A stretch of DNA of 64,000 nt from Maratus speciosus (taxonomy: Eukaryota; Arthropoda; Arachnida; Araneae; Salticidae). The stretch covers positions 159,708,761-159,772,760 of the forward strand of contig OZ010799.1 in the NCBI GenBank assembly GCA_963932465.1. The letters run 5' to 3'. The first letter of the stretch is position 1. Every line of letters begins with the position of its first letter. Below the pieces are notes generated by a model that saw only the letters and a program-made list of their open reading frames with translations, was not told where the DNA came from and ran no database searches. This document shows positions 43,061-56,024 of the stretch, in pieces. Position numbers and translations under genes: made by a program.

Positions 43061-43813
43061 ATCAAATTTCAAATTAATATACTTAAAAGGCGCAAAGGCC
43101 AACCTAGTGAAAAAGATTCCATGCCGGGATTCGAACCCGGTCTATCAGTATAGGGTATTGACGTACTACCGACAAAACCACAAGGAACGATACCCAGCCT
43201 GGAACTTTTCACTATTACAGGTTGGCAAGGCAACAAACGCAGCACAAGATGGAATATTTTCCGTGAGCCACCGACATGGGGCAAACACAGACACTTAATT
43301 AAATCCAACATCGATTGAACCTATATTAATATTTGGAAATTTTTCCAGAGAGAAACATTCGCCTTGCATACAATATTTCAAATGAAAATCAAATTTCAAA
43401 TTATTACTTAAAATGCGCAAAGGCCAACCTAGTGAAAAATATTCCATGCCGGGACTCGAACCCGGTCTATCAGTATAGGGTATTGACGTTCTACCGACAA
43501 AACCACAAGGAACGATACCCAGCCTGGAACTTTTCACTATTACAGGTTGGCAAGGCAAGAAACGCAACACAAGATGGAATATTTTCCATGAGCCACCGAC
43601 ATGGGGCAAACGCAGACACTTAATTAAATCCAGCATCGATTGAATCTATATTAATATTTGGACATTTTTCCAGAGAGAAACATTCGCCTTGCATACAATA
43701 TTTTAAATGAAAATCAAATTTCAAATTAATATACTTAAAAGGCGCAAAGGCCAACCTAGTGAAAAAGATTCCATGCCGGGACTCGAACCCGGTCTATCAG
43801 TATAGGGTATTGA

Positions 43814-46800
43814 TGTTCTACCGACAAAACCACAAGGAACGATACCCAGTCTGGAACTTTTCACTATTACAGGTTGGCAAGGCAAGAAACGCAACACAAG
43901 ATGGAATATTTTCCATGAGCCACCGACATGGGGCAAACGCAGACACTTAATTAAATCCAGCATCGATTGAATCTATATTAATATTTGGACATTTTTCCAG
44001 AGAGAAACATTCGCCTTGCATACAATATTTTAAATGAAAATCAAATTTCAAATTAATATACTTAAAAGGCGCAAAGGCCAACCTAGTGAAAAAGATTCCA
44101 TGCCGGGACTCGAACCCGGTCTATCAGTAGAAGGGTATTGATGTTCTACCGACAAAACCACAAGGATCGATACCCAGCCTGGAACTTTTCACTATTACAG
44201 GTTGGCAAGGCAAGAAACGCAACACAAGATGGAATATTTTCCATGAGCCACCGACATGGGGCAAACGCAGACACTTAATTAAATCCAGCATTGATTGAAT
44301 CTATATTTGGACATTTTTCCAGAGAGAAACATTCGCCTTGCATACAATATTTTAAATGAAAATCAAATTTCAAATTAATATACTTAAAAGGCGCAAAGGC
44401 CAACCTAGTGAAAAAGATTCCATGCCGGGACTCGAACCCGGTCTATCAGTATAGGGTATTGATGTTCTACCGACAAAACCACAAGGAACGATACCCAGCT
44501 TGGAACTTTTCACTATTACAGGTTGGCAAGGCAAGTAACGCAACACAAGATGGAACATTTTCCATGAGCCACGGACATGGGGCAAACGCAGACACTTAAT
44601 TAAATCCAGCATCGATTGAATCTATATTAATATTTGGACATTTATCCAGAGAGAAACATTCGCCTTGCATACAATATTTTAAATGAAAATCAAATATCAA
44701 ATTATTATACTTAAAAGGCGCAAAGGCCAACCTAGTGAAAAAGATTCCATGCCGGGACTCGAACCCGGTCTATCAGTATAGGGTATTGATGTTCTACCGA
44801 CAAAACCACAAGGAACGATACCCAGCCTGGAACTTTTCACTATTACAGGTTGGCAAGGCAAGAAACGCAACACAAGATGGAATATTTTCCATGAGCCACC
44901 GACATGGGGCAAACGCAGACACTTAATTAAATCCAGCATCGATTGAATCTATATTAATATTTCGACATTTTTCCAGAGAGAAACATTCGCCTTGCATACA
45001 ATATTTTAAATGAAAATCAAATTTCAAATTAATATACTTAAAAGGCGCAAAGGCCAACCTAGTGAAAAAGATTCCACGCCGGGACTCGAACCCGGTCTAT
45101 CAGTATAGGGTATTGAAGTTCTACCGACAAAAACACAAGGAACGATACCCAGCCTGGTAATTTTCACTATTAAGGTTGGCAAGGCAAGAAACGCAACACA
45201 AGATGGAATATTTTCCATGAGCCACCGACATGGGGCAAACGCAGACACTTAATTAAATCCAGCATCGATTGAATCTATATTAATATTTGGACATTTTTCC
45301 AGAGAGAAACATTCGCCTTGCATACAATATTTTAAATGAAAATCAAATTTCAAATTAATATACTTAAAAGGCGCAAAGGCCAACCTAGTGAAAAAGATTC
45401 CATGCCGGGACTCGAACCCGGTCTATCAGTATAGGGTATTGATGTTCTACCGACAAAACCACAAGGAACGATACCCAGCCTGGAACTTTTCACTATTACA
45501 GGTTGGCAAGGCAAAAAACGCAACACAAGATGGAATATTTTCCATGAGCCACCGACATGGGGCAAACGCAGACACTTAATTAAATCCAGCATCGATTGAA
45601 TCTATATTAATATTTGGACATTTTTCCAGAGAGAAACATTCGCCTTGCATACAATATTTTAAATGAAAATCAAATTTCAAATTAATATACTTAAAAGGCG
45701 CAAAGGCCAACCTAGTGAAAAAGATTCCATGCCGGGACTCGAACCCGGTATATCAGTATAGGGTATTGACGTTCTACCGACAAAACCACAAGGAACGATA
45801 CCCAGCCTGGAACTTTTCACTATTACAGGTTGGCAAGGCAAGAAACGCAACACAAGATGGAATATTTTCCATGAGCCACGGACATGGGTCAAACGCAGAC
45901 ACTTAATTTAATCCAGCATCGATTGAATCTATGTTAATATTTGGACATTTTTCCAGAGAGAAACATTCGCCTTGCATACAATATTTTAAATGAAAATCAA
46001 ATTTCAAATTAATATACTTAAAAGGCGCAAAGTCCAACCTACTGAAAAAGATTCCATGCCGGGACTCGAACCCGGTCTATCAGTATAGGGTATTGACGTT
46101 CTACCGACAAAACCACAAGGAACGATACCCAGCCTGGAACTTTTCACTATTACAGGTTGGCAAGGCAAGTAACGCAACACAAGATGGAACATTTTCCATG
46201 AGCCACGGACATGGGGCAAACGCAGACACTTAATTAAATCCAGCATCGATTGAATCTATATTAATATTTGGACATTTATCCAGAGAGAAACATTCGCCTT
46301 GCATACAATATTTTAAATGAAAATCAAATTTCAAATTAATATACTTAAAAGGCGCAAAGGCCAACCTAGTGAAAAAGATTCCATGCCGGGACTCGAACCC
46401 GGTCTATCAGTATAGGGTATTGATGTTCTACCGACAAAACCACAAGGAAGGATACCCAGCCTGGAACTTTTCACTATTACAGGTTGGCAAGGCAAGAAAC
46501 GCAACACAAGATGGAATATTTTCCATGAGCCACCGACATGGGGCAAACGCAGACACTTAATTAAATCCAGCATCGATTGAATCTATATTAATATTTGGAC
46601 ATTTTTCCAGAGAGAAACATTCGCCTTGCATACAATATTTTAAATGAAAATCAAATTTCAAAATAATATACTTAAAAGGCGCAAAGGCCAACCTAGTGAA
46701 AAAGATTCCATGCCGGGATTCGAACCCGGTCTATCAGTATAGGGTATTGACGTACTACCGACAAAACCACAAGGAACGATACCCAGCCTGGAACTTTTCA

Positions 46801-49800
46801 CTATTACAGGTTGGCAAGGCAACAAACGCAGCACAAGATGGAATATTTTCCGTGAGCCACCGACATGGGGCAAACACAGACACTTAATTAAATCCAACAT
46901 CGATTGAACCTATATTAATATTTGGAAATTTTTCCAGAGAGAAACATTCGCCTTGCATACAATATTTCAAATGAAAATCAAATTTCAAATTATTACTTAA
47001 AATGCGCAAAGGCCAACCTAGTGAAAAATATTCCATGCCGGGACTCGAACCCGGTCTATCAGTATAGGGTATTGACGTTCTACCGACAAAACCACAAGGA
47101 ACGATACCCAGCCTGGAACTTTTCACTATTACAGGTTGGCAAGGCAAGAAACGCAACACAAGATGGAATATTTTCCATGAGCCACCGACATGGGGCAAAC
47201 GCAGACACTTAATTAAATCCAGCATCGATTGAATCTATATTAATATTTGGACATTTTTCCAGAGAGAAACATTCGCCTTGCATACAATATTTTAAATGAA
47301 AATCAAATTTCAAATTAATATACTTAAAAGGCGCAAAGGCCAACCTAGTGAAAAAGATTCCATGCCGGGACTCGAACCCGGTCTATCAGTATAGGGTATT
47401 GATGTTCTACCGACAAAACCACAAGGAACGATACCCAGCCTGGAACTTTTCACTATTACAGGTTGGCAAGGCAAGAAACGCAATACAAGATGGAATATTT
47501 TCCATGAGCCACCGACATGGGGCAAACGCAGACACTTAATTAAATCCAGCATCGATTGAATCTATATTAATATTTGGACATTTTTCCAGAGAGAAACATT
47601 CGCATTGCATACAATATTTTAAATGAAAATCAAATTTCAAATTAATATACTTAAAAGGCGCAAAGGCCAACCTACTGAAAAAGATTCCATGCCGGGACTC
47701 GAACCCGGTCTATCAGTATAGGGTATTGACGTTCTATCGACAAAACCACAAGGAACGATACCCAGCCTGGAACTTTTCACTATTACAGGTTGGCAAGGCA
47801 AGTAACGCAACACAAGATGGAACATTTTCCATGAGCCACGGACATGGGGCAAACGCAGACACTTAATTAAATCCAGCATCGATTGAATCTATATTAATAT
47901 TTGGACATTTATCCAGAGAGAAACATTCGCCTTGCATACAATATTTTAAATGAAAATCAAATTTCAAATTAATATACTTAAAAGGCGCAAAGGCCAACCT
48001 AGTGAAAAAGATTCCATGCCGGGACTCGAACCCGGTCTATCAGTATAGGGTATTGATGTTCTACCGACAAAACCACAAGGAACGATACCCAGCCTGGAAC
48101 TTTTCACTATTACAGGTTGGCAAGGCAAGAAACGCAACACAAGATGGAATATTTTCCATGAGCCATCGACATGGGGCAAACGCAGACACTTAATTAAATC
48201 CAGCATCGATTGAATCTATATTAATATTTGGACATTTTTCCAGAGAGAAACATTCGCCTTGCATACAATATTTTAAATGAAAATCAAATTTCAAATTAAT
48301 ATACTTAAAAGGCGCAAAGGCCAACCTAGTGAAAAAGATTCCATGCCGGGACTCGAACCCGGTATATCAGTATAGGGTATTGACGTTCTACCGACAAAAC
48401 CACAAGGAACGATACCCAGCCTGGAACTTTTCACTATTACAGGTTGGCAAGGCAAGAAACGCAACACAAGATGGAATATTTTCCATGAGCCACGGACATG
48501 GGTCAAACGCAGACACTTATTTTAATCCAGCATCGATTGAATCTATGTTAATATTTGGACATTTTTCCAGAGAGAAACATTCGCCTTGCATACAATATTT
48601 TAAATGAAAATCAAATTTCAAATTAATATACTTAAAAGGCGCAAAGGCCAACCTACTGAAAAAGATTCCATGCCGGGACTCGAACCCGGTCTATCAGTAT
48701 AGGGTATTGACGTTCTACCGACAAAACCACAAGGAACGATACCCAGCCTGGAACTTTTCACTATTACAGGTTGGCAAGGCAAGTAACGCAACACAAGATG
48801 GAACATTTTCCATGAGCCACGGACATGGGGCAAACGCAGACACTTAATTAAATCCAGCATCGATTGAATCTATATTAATATTTGGACATTTATCCAGAGA
48901 GAAACATTCGCCTTGCATACAATATTTTAAATGAAAATCAAATTTCAAATTAATATACTTAAAAGGCGCAAAGGCCAACCTAGTGAAAAAGATTCCATGC
49001 CGGGACTCGAACCCGGTCTATCAGTATAGGGTATTGATGTTCTACCGACAAAACCACAAGGAACGATACCCAGCCTGGAACTTTTCACTATTACAGGTTG
49101 GAAAGGCAAGAAACGCAACACAAGATGGAATATTTTCCATGAGCCACCGACATGGGGCAAACGCAGACACTTAATTAAATCCAGCATCGATTGAATCTAT
49201 ATTAAAATTTGGACATTTTTCCAGAGAGAAACATTCGCCTTGCATACAATATTTTAAATGAAAATCAAATTTCAAATTAATATACTTAAAAGGCGCAAAG
49301 GCCAACCTAGTGAAAAAGATTCCATGCCGGGACTCGAACCCGGTATATCAGTATAGGGTATTGACGTTCTACCGACAAAACCACAAGGAACGATACCCAG
49401 CCTGGAACTTTTCACTATTACAGGTTGGCAAGGCAAGAAACGCAACACAAGATGGAATATTTTCCATGAGCCACGGACATGGGTCAAACGCAGACACTTA
49501 ATTTAATCCAGCATCGATTGAATCTATATTAATATTTGGACATTTTTCCAGAGAGAAACATTCGCTTTGCATACAATATTTCAAATGAAAATCAAATTTC
49601 AAATTATTACTTAAAATGCGCAAAGGCCAACCTAGTGAAAAATATTCCATGCCGGGACTCGAACCCGGTCTATCAGTATAGGGTATTGACGTTCTACCGA
49701 CAAAACCACAAGGAACGATACCCAGCCTGGAACTTTTCACTATTACAGGTTGGCAAGGCAAGAAACGCAACACAAGATGGAATATTTTCCATGAGCCACC

Positions 49801-51932
49801 GACATGGGGCAAACGCAGACACTTAATTAAATCCAGCATCGATTGAATCTATATTAATATTTGGACATTTATCCAGAGAGAAACATTCGCCTTGCATACA
49901 ATATTTTAAATGAAAATCAAATTTCAAATTAATATACTTAAAAGGCACAAAGGCCAACCTAGTGAAAAAGATTCCATGCCGGGACTCGAACCCGGTCTAT
50001 CAGTATAGGGTATTGATGTTCTACCGACAAAACCACAAGGAACGATACCCAGCCTGGAACTTTTCACTATTACAGGTTGGCAAGGCAAGAAACGCAACAC
50101 AAGATGGAATATTTTCCATGAGCCACCGACATGGGGCAAACGCAGACACTTAATTAAATCCAGCATCGATTGAATCTATATTAATATTTGGACATTTTTC
50201 CAGAGAGAAACATTCGCCTTGCATACAATATTTTAAATGAAAATCAAATTTCAAATTAATATACTTAAAAGGCGCAAAGGCCAACCTAGTGAAAAAGATT
50301 CCATGCCGGGATTCGAACCCGGTCTATCAGTATAGGGTATTGACGTTCTACCGACAAAACCACAAAGAACGATACCCAGCCTGGAACTTTTCATTATTAC
50401 AGGTTGGCAAGGAAACAAATGCAGCACAAGATGGAATATTTTCCGTGAGCCACCGACATGGGGCAAACACAGACACTTTATTAAATACAACATCGATTGA
50501 ACCTATATTAATATTTGGAAATTTTTCCAGAGAGAAACATTCGCCTTGCATACAATATTTCAAATGAAAATAAAATTTCAAATTATTACTTAAAATGCGC
50601 AAAGGCCAACCTAGTGAAAAAGATTCCATGCCGGGAGTCGAACCCGGTCTATCAGTATAGGGTATTGACGTTCTACCGACAAAACCACAAGGAACGATAC
50701 CCAGCCTGGAACTTTTCACTATTACAGGTTGGCAAGGCAAGAAACGCAACACAAGATGGAATATTTTCCATGAGCCACGGACATGGGTCAAACGCAGACA
50801 CTTAATTTAATCCAGCATCGATTGAATCTATATTAATATTTGGACATTTTTCCAGAGAGAAACATTCGCCTTGCATACAATATTTTAAATGAAAATCAAA
50901 TTTCAAATTAATATACTTAAAAGGCGCAAAGGCCAACCTAGTGAAAAAGATTCCATGCCGGGACTCGAACCCGGTCTATCAGTATAGGGTATTGATGTTC
51001 TACCGACAAAACCACAAGGAACGATACCCAGCCTGGAACTTTTCACTATTACAGGTTGGCAAGGCAAGAAACGCAACGCAAGATGGAATATTTTCCATGA
51101 GCCACCAACATGGGGCAAACGCAGACACTTAATTAAATCCAGCATCGATTGAATCTATATTAATATTTGGACATTTTTCCAGAGAGAAACATTCGCCTTG
51201 CATACAATATTTTAAATGGAAATCAAATTTCAAATTAATATACGTAAAAGGCGCAAATGCCAACCTAGTGAAAAAGATTCCATACCGGGATTCGAACCCG
51301 GTCTATCAGTATAGGGTATTGACGTTCTACCGAAAAAACCACAAGGAACGATACTCAGCCTGGAACTTTTCACTATCACAGGTTGGCAAGGAGGGAAACG
51401 CAACACAAGATGGAATATTTTCCATGAGCCACCGACATGGGGCAAACGCAGACACTTAATTAAATCCAGCATCGATTGAATCTATATTAATATTTTGAAA
51501 TTTTTCCAGAGAGAAACATTCGCCTTGCATACAATATTTCAAATGAAAATCAAATTTCAAATTAATATACTTAAAAGGCGCAAAGGCCAACCTAGTGAAA
51601 AAGATTCCATGCCGGGACTCGAACCCGGTCTATCAGTATAGGGTATTGACGTTCTACCGACAAAACCACAAGGAACGATACCCAGCCTGGAACTTTTCAC
51701 TATTACAGGTTGGCAAGGCAACAAACGCAGCACAAGATGGAATATTTTTCGTGAGCCACCGACATGGGGCAAACACAGACACTTAATTAAATCCAACATC
51801 GATTGAACATATATTAATATTTGGAAATTTTTCCAGAGAGAAACATTCGCCTTGCATACAATATTTCAAATGAAAATCAAATTTCAAATTATTACTTAAA
51901 AAGCGCAAAGGCCAACCTAGTGAAAAAGATTC
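43814..51932. repeat. Higher-order blocks H3/H3b, copy 2
   Basis: Partner of 16,402-24,193. It contains one additional unit around 48,300-48,800 compared with the first copy, where the two corresponding units are fused into one recombinant unit at 20,879-21,205. It ends near 51,932. Confidence 0.7.
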
Positions 51933-54148
51933 CATGCCGGGACTCGAACCCGGTCTATCAGTATAGGGTATTGACGTTCTACCGACAAAACCACAAGGAA
52001 CGATACCCAGCCTGGAACTTTTCAGTATTACAGGTTGGCAAGGCAAGAAACGCAACGCAAGATGGAATATTTTGCATGAGCCACGGACATGGGGCAAACG
52101 CAGACACTTAATTAAATCCAGCATCGATTGAATCTATATTAATATTTCGACATTTTTCCAGAGAGAAACATTCGCCTTGCATACAATACTTTAAATGAAA
52201 ATCAAATTTCAAATTAATATACTTAAAAGGCGCAAAGGCCAACCTAGTGAAAAAGATTCCACGCCGGGACTCGAACCCGGTCTATCAGTATAGGGTATTG
52301 AAGTTCTACCGACAAAAACACAAGGAACGATACCCAGCCTGGAAATTTTCACTATTAAGGTTGGCAAGGCAAGAAACGCAACACAAGATGGAATATTTTC
52401 CATGAGCCACCGACATGGGGCAAACGCAGACACTTAATTAAATCCAGCATCGATTGAATCTATATTAATATTTGGACATTTTTCCAGAGAGAAACATTCG
52501 CCTTGCATACAATATTTTAAATGAAAATCAAATTTCAAATTAATATACTTAAAAGGCGCAAAGGCCAACCTAGTGAAAAAGATTCCATGCCGGGACTCGA
52601 ACCCGGTATATCAGTATAGGGTATTGACGTTCTACCGACAAAACCACAAGGAGCCAAACCACACACAGCCTGGAAATTTTCACTATTACAGGTTGGCAAG
52701 GCAAGAAACGCAACACAAGATGGAATATTTTCCATGAGCCACGGACATGGGGCAAACGCAGACACTTAATTTAATCCAGCATCGATTGAATCTATATTAA
52801 TATTTGGACATTTTTCCAGAGAGAAACATTCGCTTTGCATACAATATTTTAAATGAAAATCAAATTTCAAATTAATATACTTAAAAGGCGCAAAGGCCAA
52901 CCTAGTGAAAAAGATTCCATGCCGGGACTCGAACCCGGTCTATCGGTATAGGGTATTGATGTTCTACCGACAAAACCACAAGGAACGATACCCAGCCTGG
53001 AACTTTTCACTATTACAGGTTGGCAATGCAAGAAACGCAACACAAAATGGAATATTTTCCATGAGCCACCGACATGGGGCAAACGCAGACACTTAATTAA
53101 ATCCAGCACCGATTGAATCTATATTAATATTTGGACAATTTTTCCAGAGAGAAACATTCGCCTTGCATACAATATTTTAAATGAAAATCAAATTTCAAAT
53201 TAGTATACTTATAAGGCGCAAAGGCCAACCTAGTGAAAAAGATTCCATGCCGGGACTCGAACCCGGTCTATCAGTATAGGGTATTGACGTTCTACCGACA
53301 AAACCACAAGGAATGATACCCAGCCTGGAACTTTTCACTATTACAGTTTGGCAAGGCAACAAACGCAGCACAAGATGGAATATTTTCCGTGAGCCACCGA
53401 CGTTGGGCAAACACAGACACTTAATTAAATCCAACATCGATTGAACCTATATTAATATTTGGAAATTTTTCCAGAGAGAAACATTCGCCTTGCATACAAT
53501 ATTTCAAATGAAAATCAAATTTCAAATTATTACTTAAAATGCGCAAAGGCCAACCTAGGGAAAAAGATTCCATGCCGGGACTCGAACCCGGTCTATCAGT
53601 ATAGGGTATTGACGTTCTAACGACAAAACCACAAGGAACGATACCCAGCCTGGAACTTTTCACTATTACAGGTTGGCAAGGCAAGAAACGCAACACAAGA
53701 TGGAATATTTTCCATGAGCCACCGACATGGGGCAAACGCAGACACTTAATTAAATCCAGCATCGATTGAATATATATTAATATTTGTACATTTTTCCAGA
53801 GAGAAACATTCGCCTTGCATACAATATTTTAAATGAAAATCAAATTTCAAATTAATATACTTAAAAGGCGCAAAGGCCAACCTAGTGAAAAAGATTCCAT
53901 GCCGGGACTCGAACCCGGTCTATCAGTATAGGGTATTGACGTTCTACCGACAAAACCACAAGGAACGATACCCAGCCTGGAACTTTTCACTATTACAGGT
54001 TGGCAAGGCAACAAACGCAACACAAGATGGAATATTTTCCATGAGCCACCGACATGGGGCAAACGCAGACACTTAATTAAATCCAGGATCGATTGAATCT
54101 ATATTAATATTTGGACATTTTTCAAGAGAGAAACATTCGCCTTGCATA

Positions 54149-54378
54149 CAATATTTTAAATGAAAATCAAATTTCAAATTAATATACTTAAAAGGCGCAA
54201 AGGCCAACCTAGTGAAAAAGATTCCATGCCGGGACTCGAACCCGGGCCATCAGTATAGCGCATTGACGTTCAATCGACTAAACCGCATGGAACGATACTC
54301 AGCCTTGAACTTTTCAGTATTACAGGTTGGCAAGGCCTAATTTGAAATTTGATTTTCATTTGAAATAAGAAAGTATTG
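54149..54378. mobile_element. Terminal copy: intact inverted-repeat (MITE-like) element, possible satellite founder
   Basis: The last satellite copy does not continue into the usual tail. After GGTTGGCAAGGC the sequence becomes the reverse complement of the unit head, at 54,338-54,378, ending TATTG. The left arm at 54,149-54,181 begins CAATATT and the right arm matches it along the head, apart from about 8 extra bases near the outer end and a base that fits subtype B better. TA lies immediately outside both ends (54,147-54,148 and 54,379-54,380), as expected for a TA-targeting MITE of Tc1/mariner type. The interior holds the best-paired tRNA-like core of the array. Founder status is inference. 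A secondary inversion at the array edge is the alternative. Confidence 0.65.
54222..54292 (-). ncRNA. tRNA-like cloverleaf of the terminal element
   Basis: Again 71 nt, but here the acceptor stem is perfect (TTCCATG/CATGGAA). A14 is present, the T stem CCGGG/CCCGG is intact and the loop begins TTCGAG. The anticodon loop reads GCGCTAT, still without T33. T8, G19 and A21 are lost. The copy therefore combines some more tRNA-like and some less tRNA-like positions than the array consensus, as expected for an independently evolving relative. Confidence 0.7.
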
Positions 54379-54439
54379 TAATAAAAATTTTTTTCGACTT
54401 CCGGTTTTCGAAGGATTTACGCGTTTTAGGGGTCAGAGA

Positions 54440-55025
54440 TCCCCAAAAACATGTTTATAGAAAATGACCCTTTAGAATTGAACTAAATTTATTTTTTAAG
54501 TTTTTCGCTATGGCAAGCATGTCCTTCCCTCATTTGGAAAAAATACGCCAGAAGGGGCCGCTGTAATAGCGATTTTTGTGAGATTTTGAATATTGATCGA
54601 AAATTGTAATATTAAGTTATGCATAGAATTAAACTAATTTTTTTTTAATTTTTGGCTATGGCAAGCAGGTCATTCCCTCATTTTGAAAAAAAATTCCGGC
54701 GGTAGGGGGCGCTGTAATAGCGATTTTTGTGTCATTTTGGATATTGTACCATCGAAATATGTATGAATTGAACCATTTTTTTTTTGTGTGTAGGTTTTGG
54801 GTCATGGCAAGAAGGTCCTCCCTGAATTTGGAAAACTTCCGACGGAAGGGGATGCTGCAATAGTGATTTTTGTGCCATATTCAATATTGTACCTTCGAAA
54901 AGTGTATGAAGTTACGCATAAAATTGACCAAAATTTTTTGTGTATGTTTTTGGCCATGGCAAGAAAGTCCTCCCTGAATGTGGGTAAATTCCATCGGAAG
55001 AGGGCGCTTTAATAGTGATTGTTTT
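54440..55025. repeat. Four degenerate ~148-bp tandem units beside the array
   Basis: The motif TATGGCAAG or CATGGCAAG recurs at about 54,509, 54,657, 54,803 and 54,955 (spacing 146-152). Each is followed by a TCCTCCCT-like block, then GGCGCTGTAATAGCG or a variant, then ATTTTTGTG. The copies are strongly diverged and unrelated to the satellite. A short open frame across the last two copies is not supported as coding. Confidence 0.75.
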
Positions 55026-55820
55026 GTAATCTTCTTAATTTTCGTAGTTCTGTTGTACATCAGTGGCTCGTGCAGCGACTGAAACTTCCCATCCTGATAA
55101 GCCGACTATTCCCGTATATTCGTGATTTTAATAAATATCATGGTCGAGATTAACTCGTTTTTACTCCGATTAATTGACTGAAGCAGAAATTTAAGATGAA
55201 AGTCAAAGTTGATATAGTATTGAACTAATAAAAAGGAAATTTTGACATCTGTAACAACATTTTGAAATATTAAAATATATGAGTTACAAGAAAGTTTTGG
55301 GATTGGCACATCCAACTAGTTTAACTAATCAAAGAGATTAATTTTCTGTCCCATGTGTGATTTCAACATAACTCTGTGAATGAAGAGATACATCTTCAGT
55401 TTATGCCAAAAAGTGTTTTCCTGTATCTTTCCAACTTACCTGAATATTTAACAAAGGTGTTATATAATCCGCATTTTCATCTTCACGAGATGCTTTAAGA
55501 GACTCTTACATTTAGCATTAAAATTGACAACGCTATCACATTCTTAGTATAATTCTTAGTAACATATTAAAAGTAAGTGATATTTTTTTTGTTCCATGTA
55601 TAACAAAACACATAAGATTCTGACATTTATCAAATTTTAGTTATCATTATTCACCATCAAAACACATTTATCTTTTTTTTCCTTCCCGGTTATCATTAAT
55701 TTAATGCCATGTAATATCTGATTTTAAAATGTAAATTGTATATGTTTTATATTTATTTACTGTGTACGAGGGCCTGCACCACAGCTATAAATATTTACAT
55801 CTTTGCTTTTATAATGGTAT
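55026..55820. other. AT-rich non-coding flank, nothing recognised
   Basis: No open frame of note, no terminal repeats and no RNA gene recognised. The only open frame here is 69 codons on the minus strand and has no recognisable domain. Confidence 0.6.
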
Positions 55821-55824
55821 TCAA

Positions 55825-56020
55825 CCCCTTGAAGGGCTGTCATGCCGCAATGACATCACATAATTTTCATCCCTAACAGCCATATTGACACCCGAATTTT
55901 TTAATGAAAATTTCACTTTTATTGAGTACGCGAAAATATGCTTTTACATGTTTGCAAATAAATTTTCTTGTAAATACTGGTATCACTCAATTATTTCGAC
56001 ATTCCTTGCCCCTGAAGGGG
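55825..56020 (+). mobile_element. TTAA-type MITE, family a, copy 1
   Basis: A 196-bp AT-rich element with ends CCCCTTGAAGGGC and, reverse-complemented, CCCCTTCAGGGGC. It is flanked by TCAA on the left and TTAA on the right, so the target duplication is probably TTAA with one mutation. Just inside the left end is an inverted repeat TGTCAT/ATGACA. TTAA targets and CCY ends are typical of piggyBac-mobilised MITEs; the mobilising transposase is inferred only. Confidence 0.75.
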
Positions 56021-56024
56021 TTAA

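Larger units (their letters stand above)
10089..54337. repeat. tRNA-like satellite array, right segment
   Basis: Continuation of the 325-327 bp array in the same phase and orientation. Internal similarity is high, and long multi-unit blocks are copied at fixed offsets. From about 52,200 on, private substitutions and small indels become more frequent: a replaced segment near 52,653, ATTAGTATACTTATAAGG near 53,200, and CCAGGATCG near 54,086. The last unit departs from the consensus at 54,338, where the sequence turns into an inverted copy of the unit head. Confidence 0.97.

Noticed and set aside
1..54337. Hundreds of 60-147 codon open frames on both strands, repeated with the array, as a tandem protein family
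   Set aside because: They appear on both strands of the same unit, their ends shift with single-base indels, the variation is not biased to silent sites, and no domain or signal is recognisable. They are by-products of a repeat with few stops.
1..54337. CRISPR array
   Set aside because: The period is 325-327 bp with no alternation of a short constant repeat and variable spacers, no cas genes, and the context is clearly eukaryotic.
54797..55012. 71-codon plus-strand open frame
   Set aside because: It lies across the last two degenerate ~148-bp tandem units and has no features of a gene.
55190..55230. Satellite fragment outside the array (AAGATGAAAGTCAAAG resembling the unit head)
   Set aside because: The likeness is limited to a short AT-rich stretch and does not continue into the arms or the tRNA-like core.
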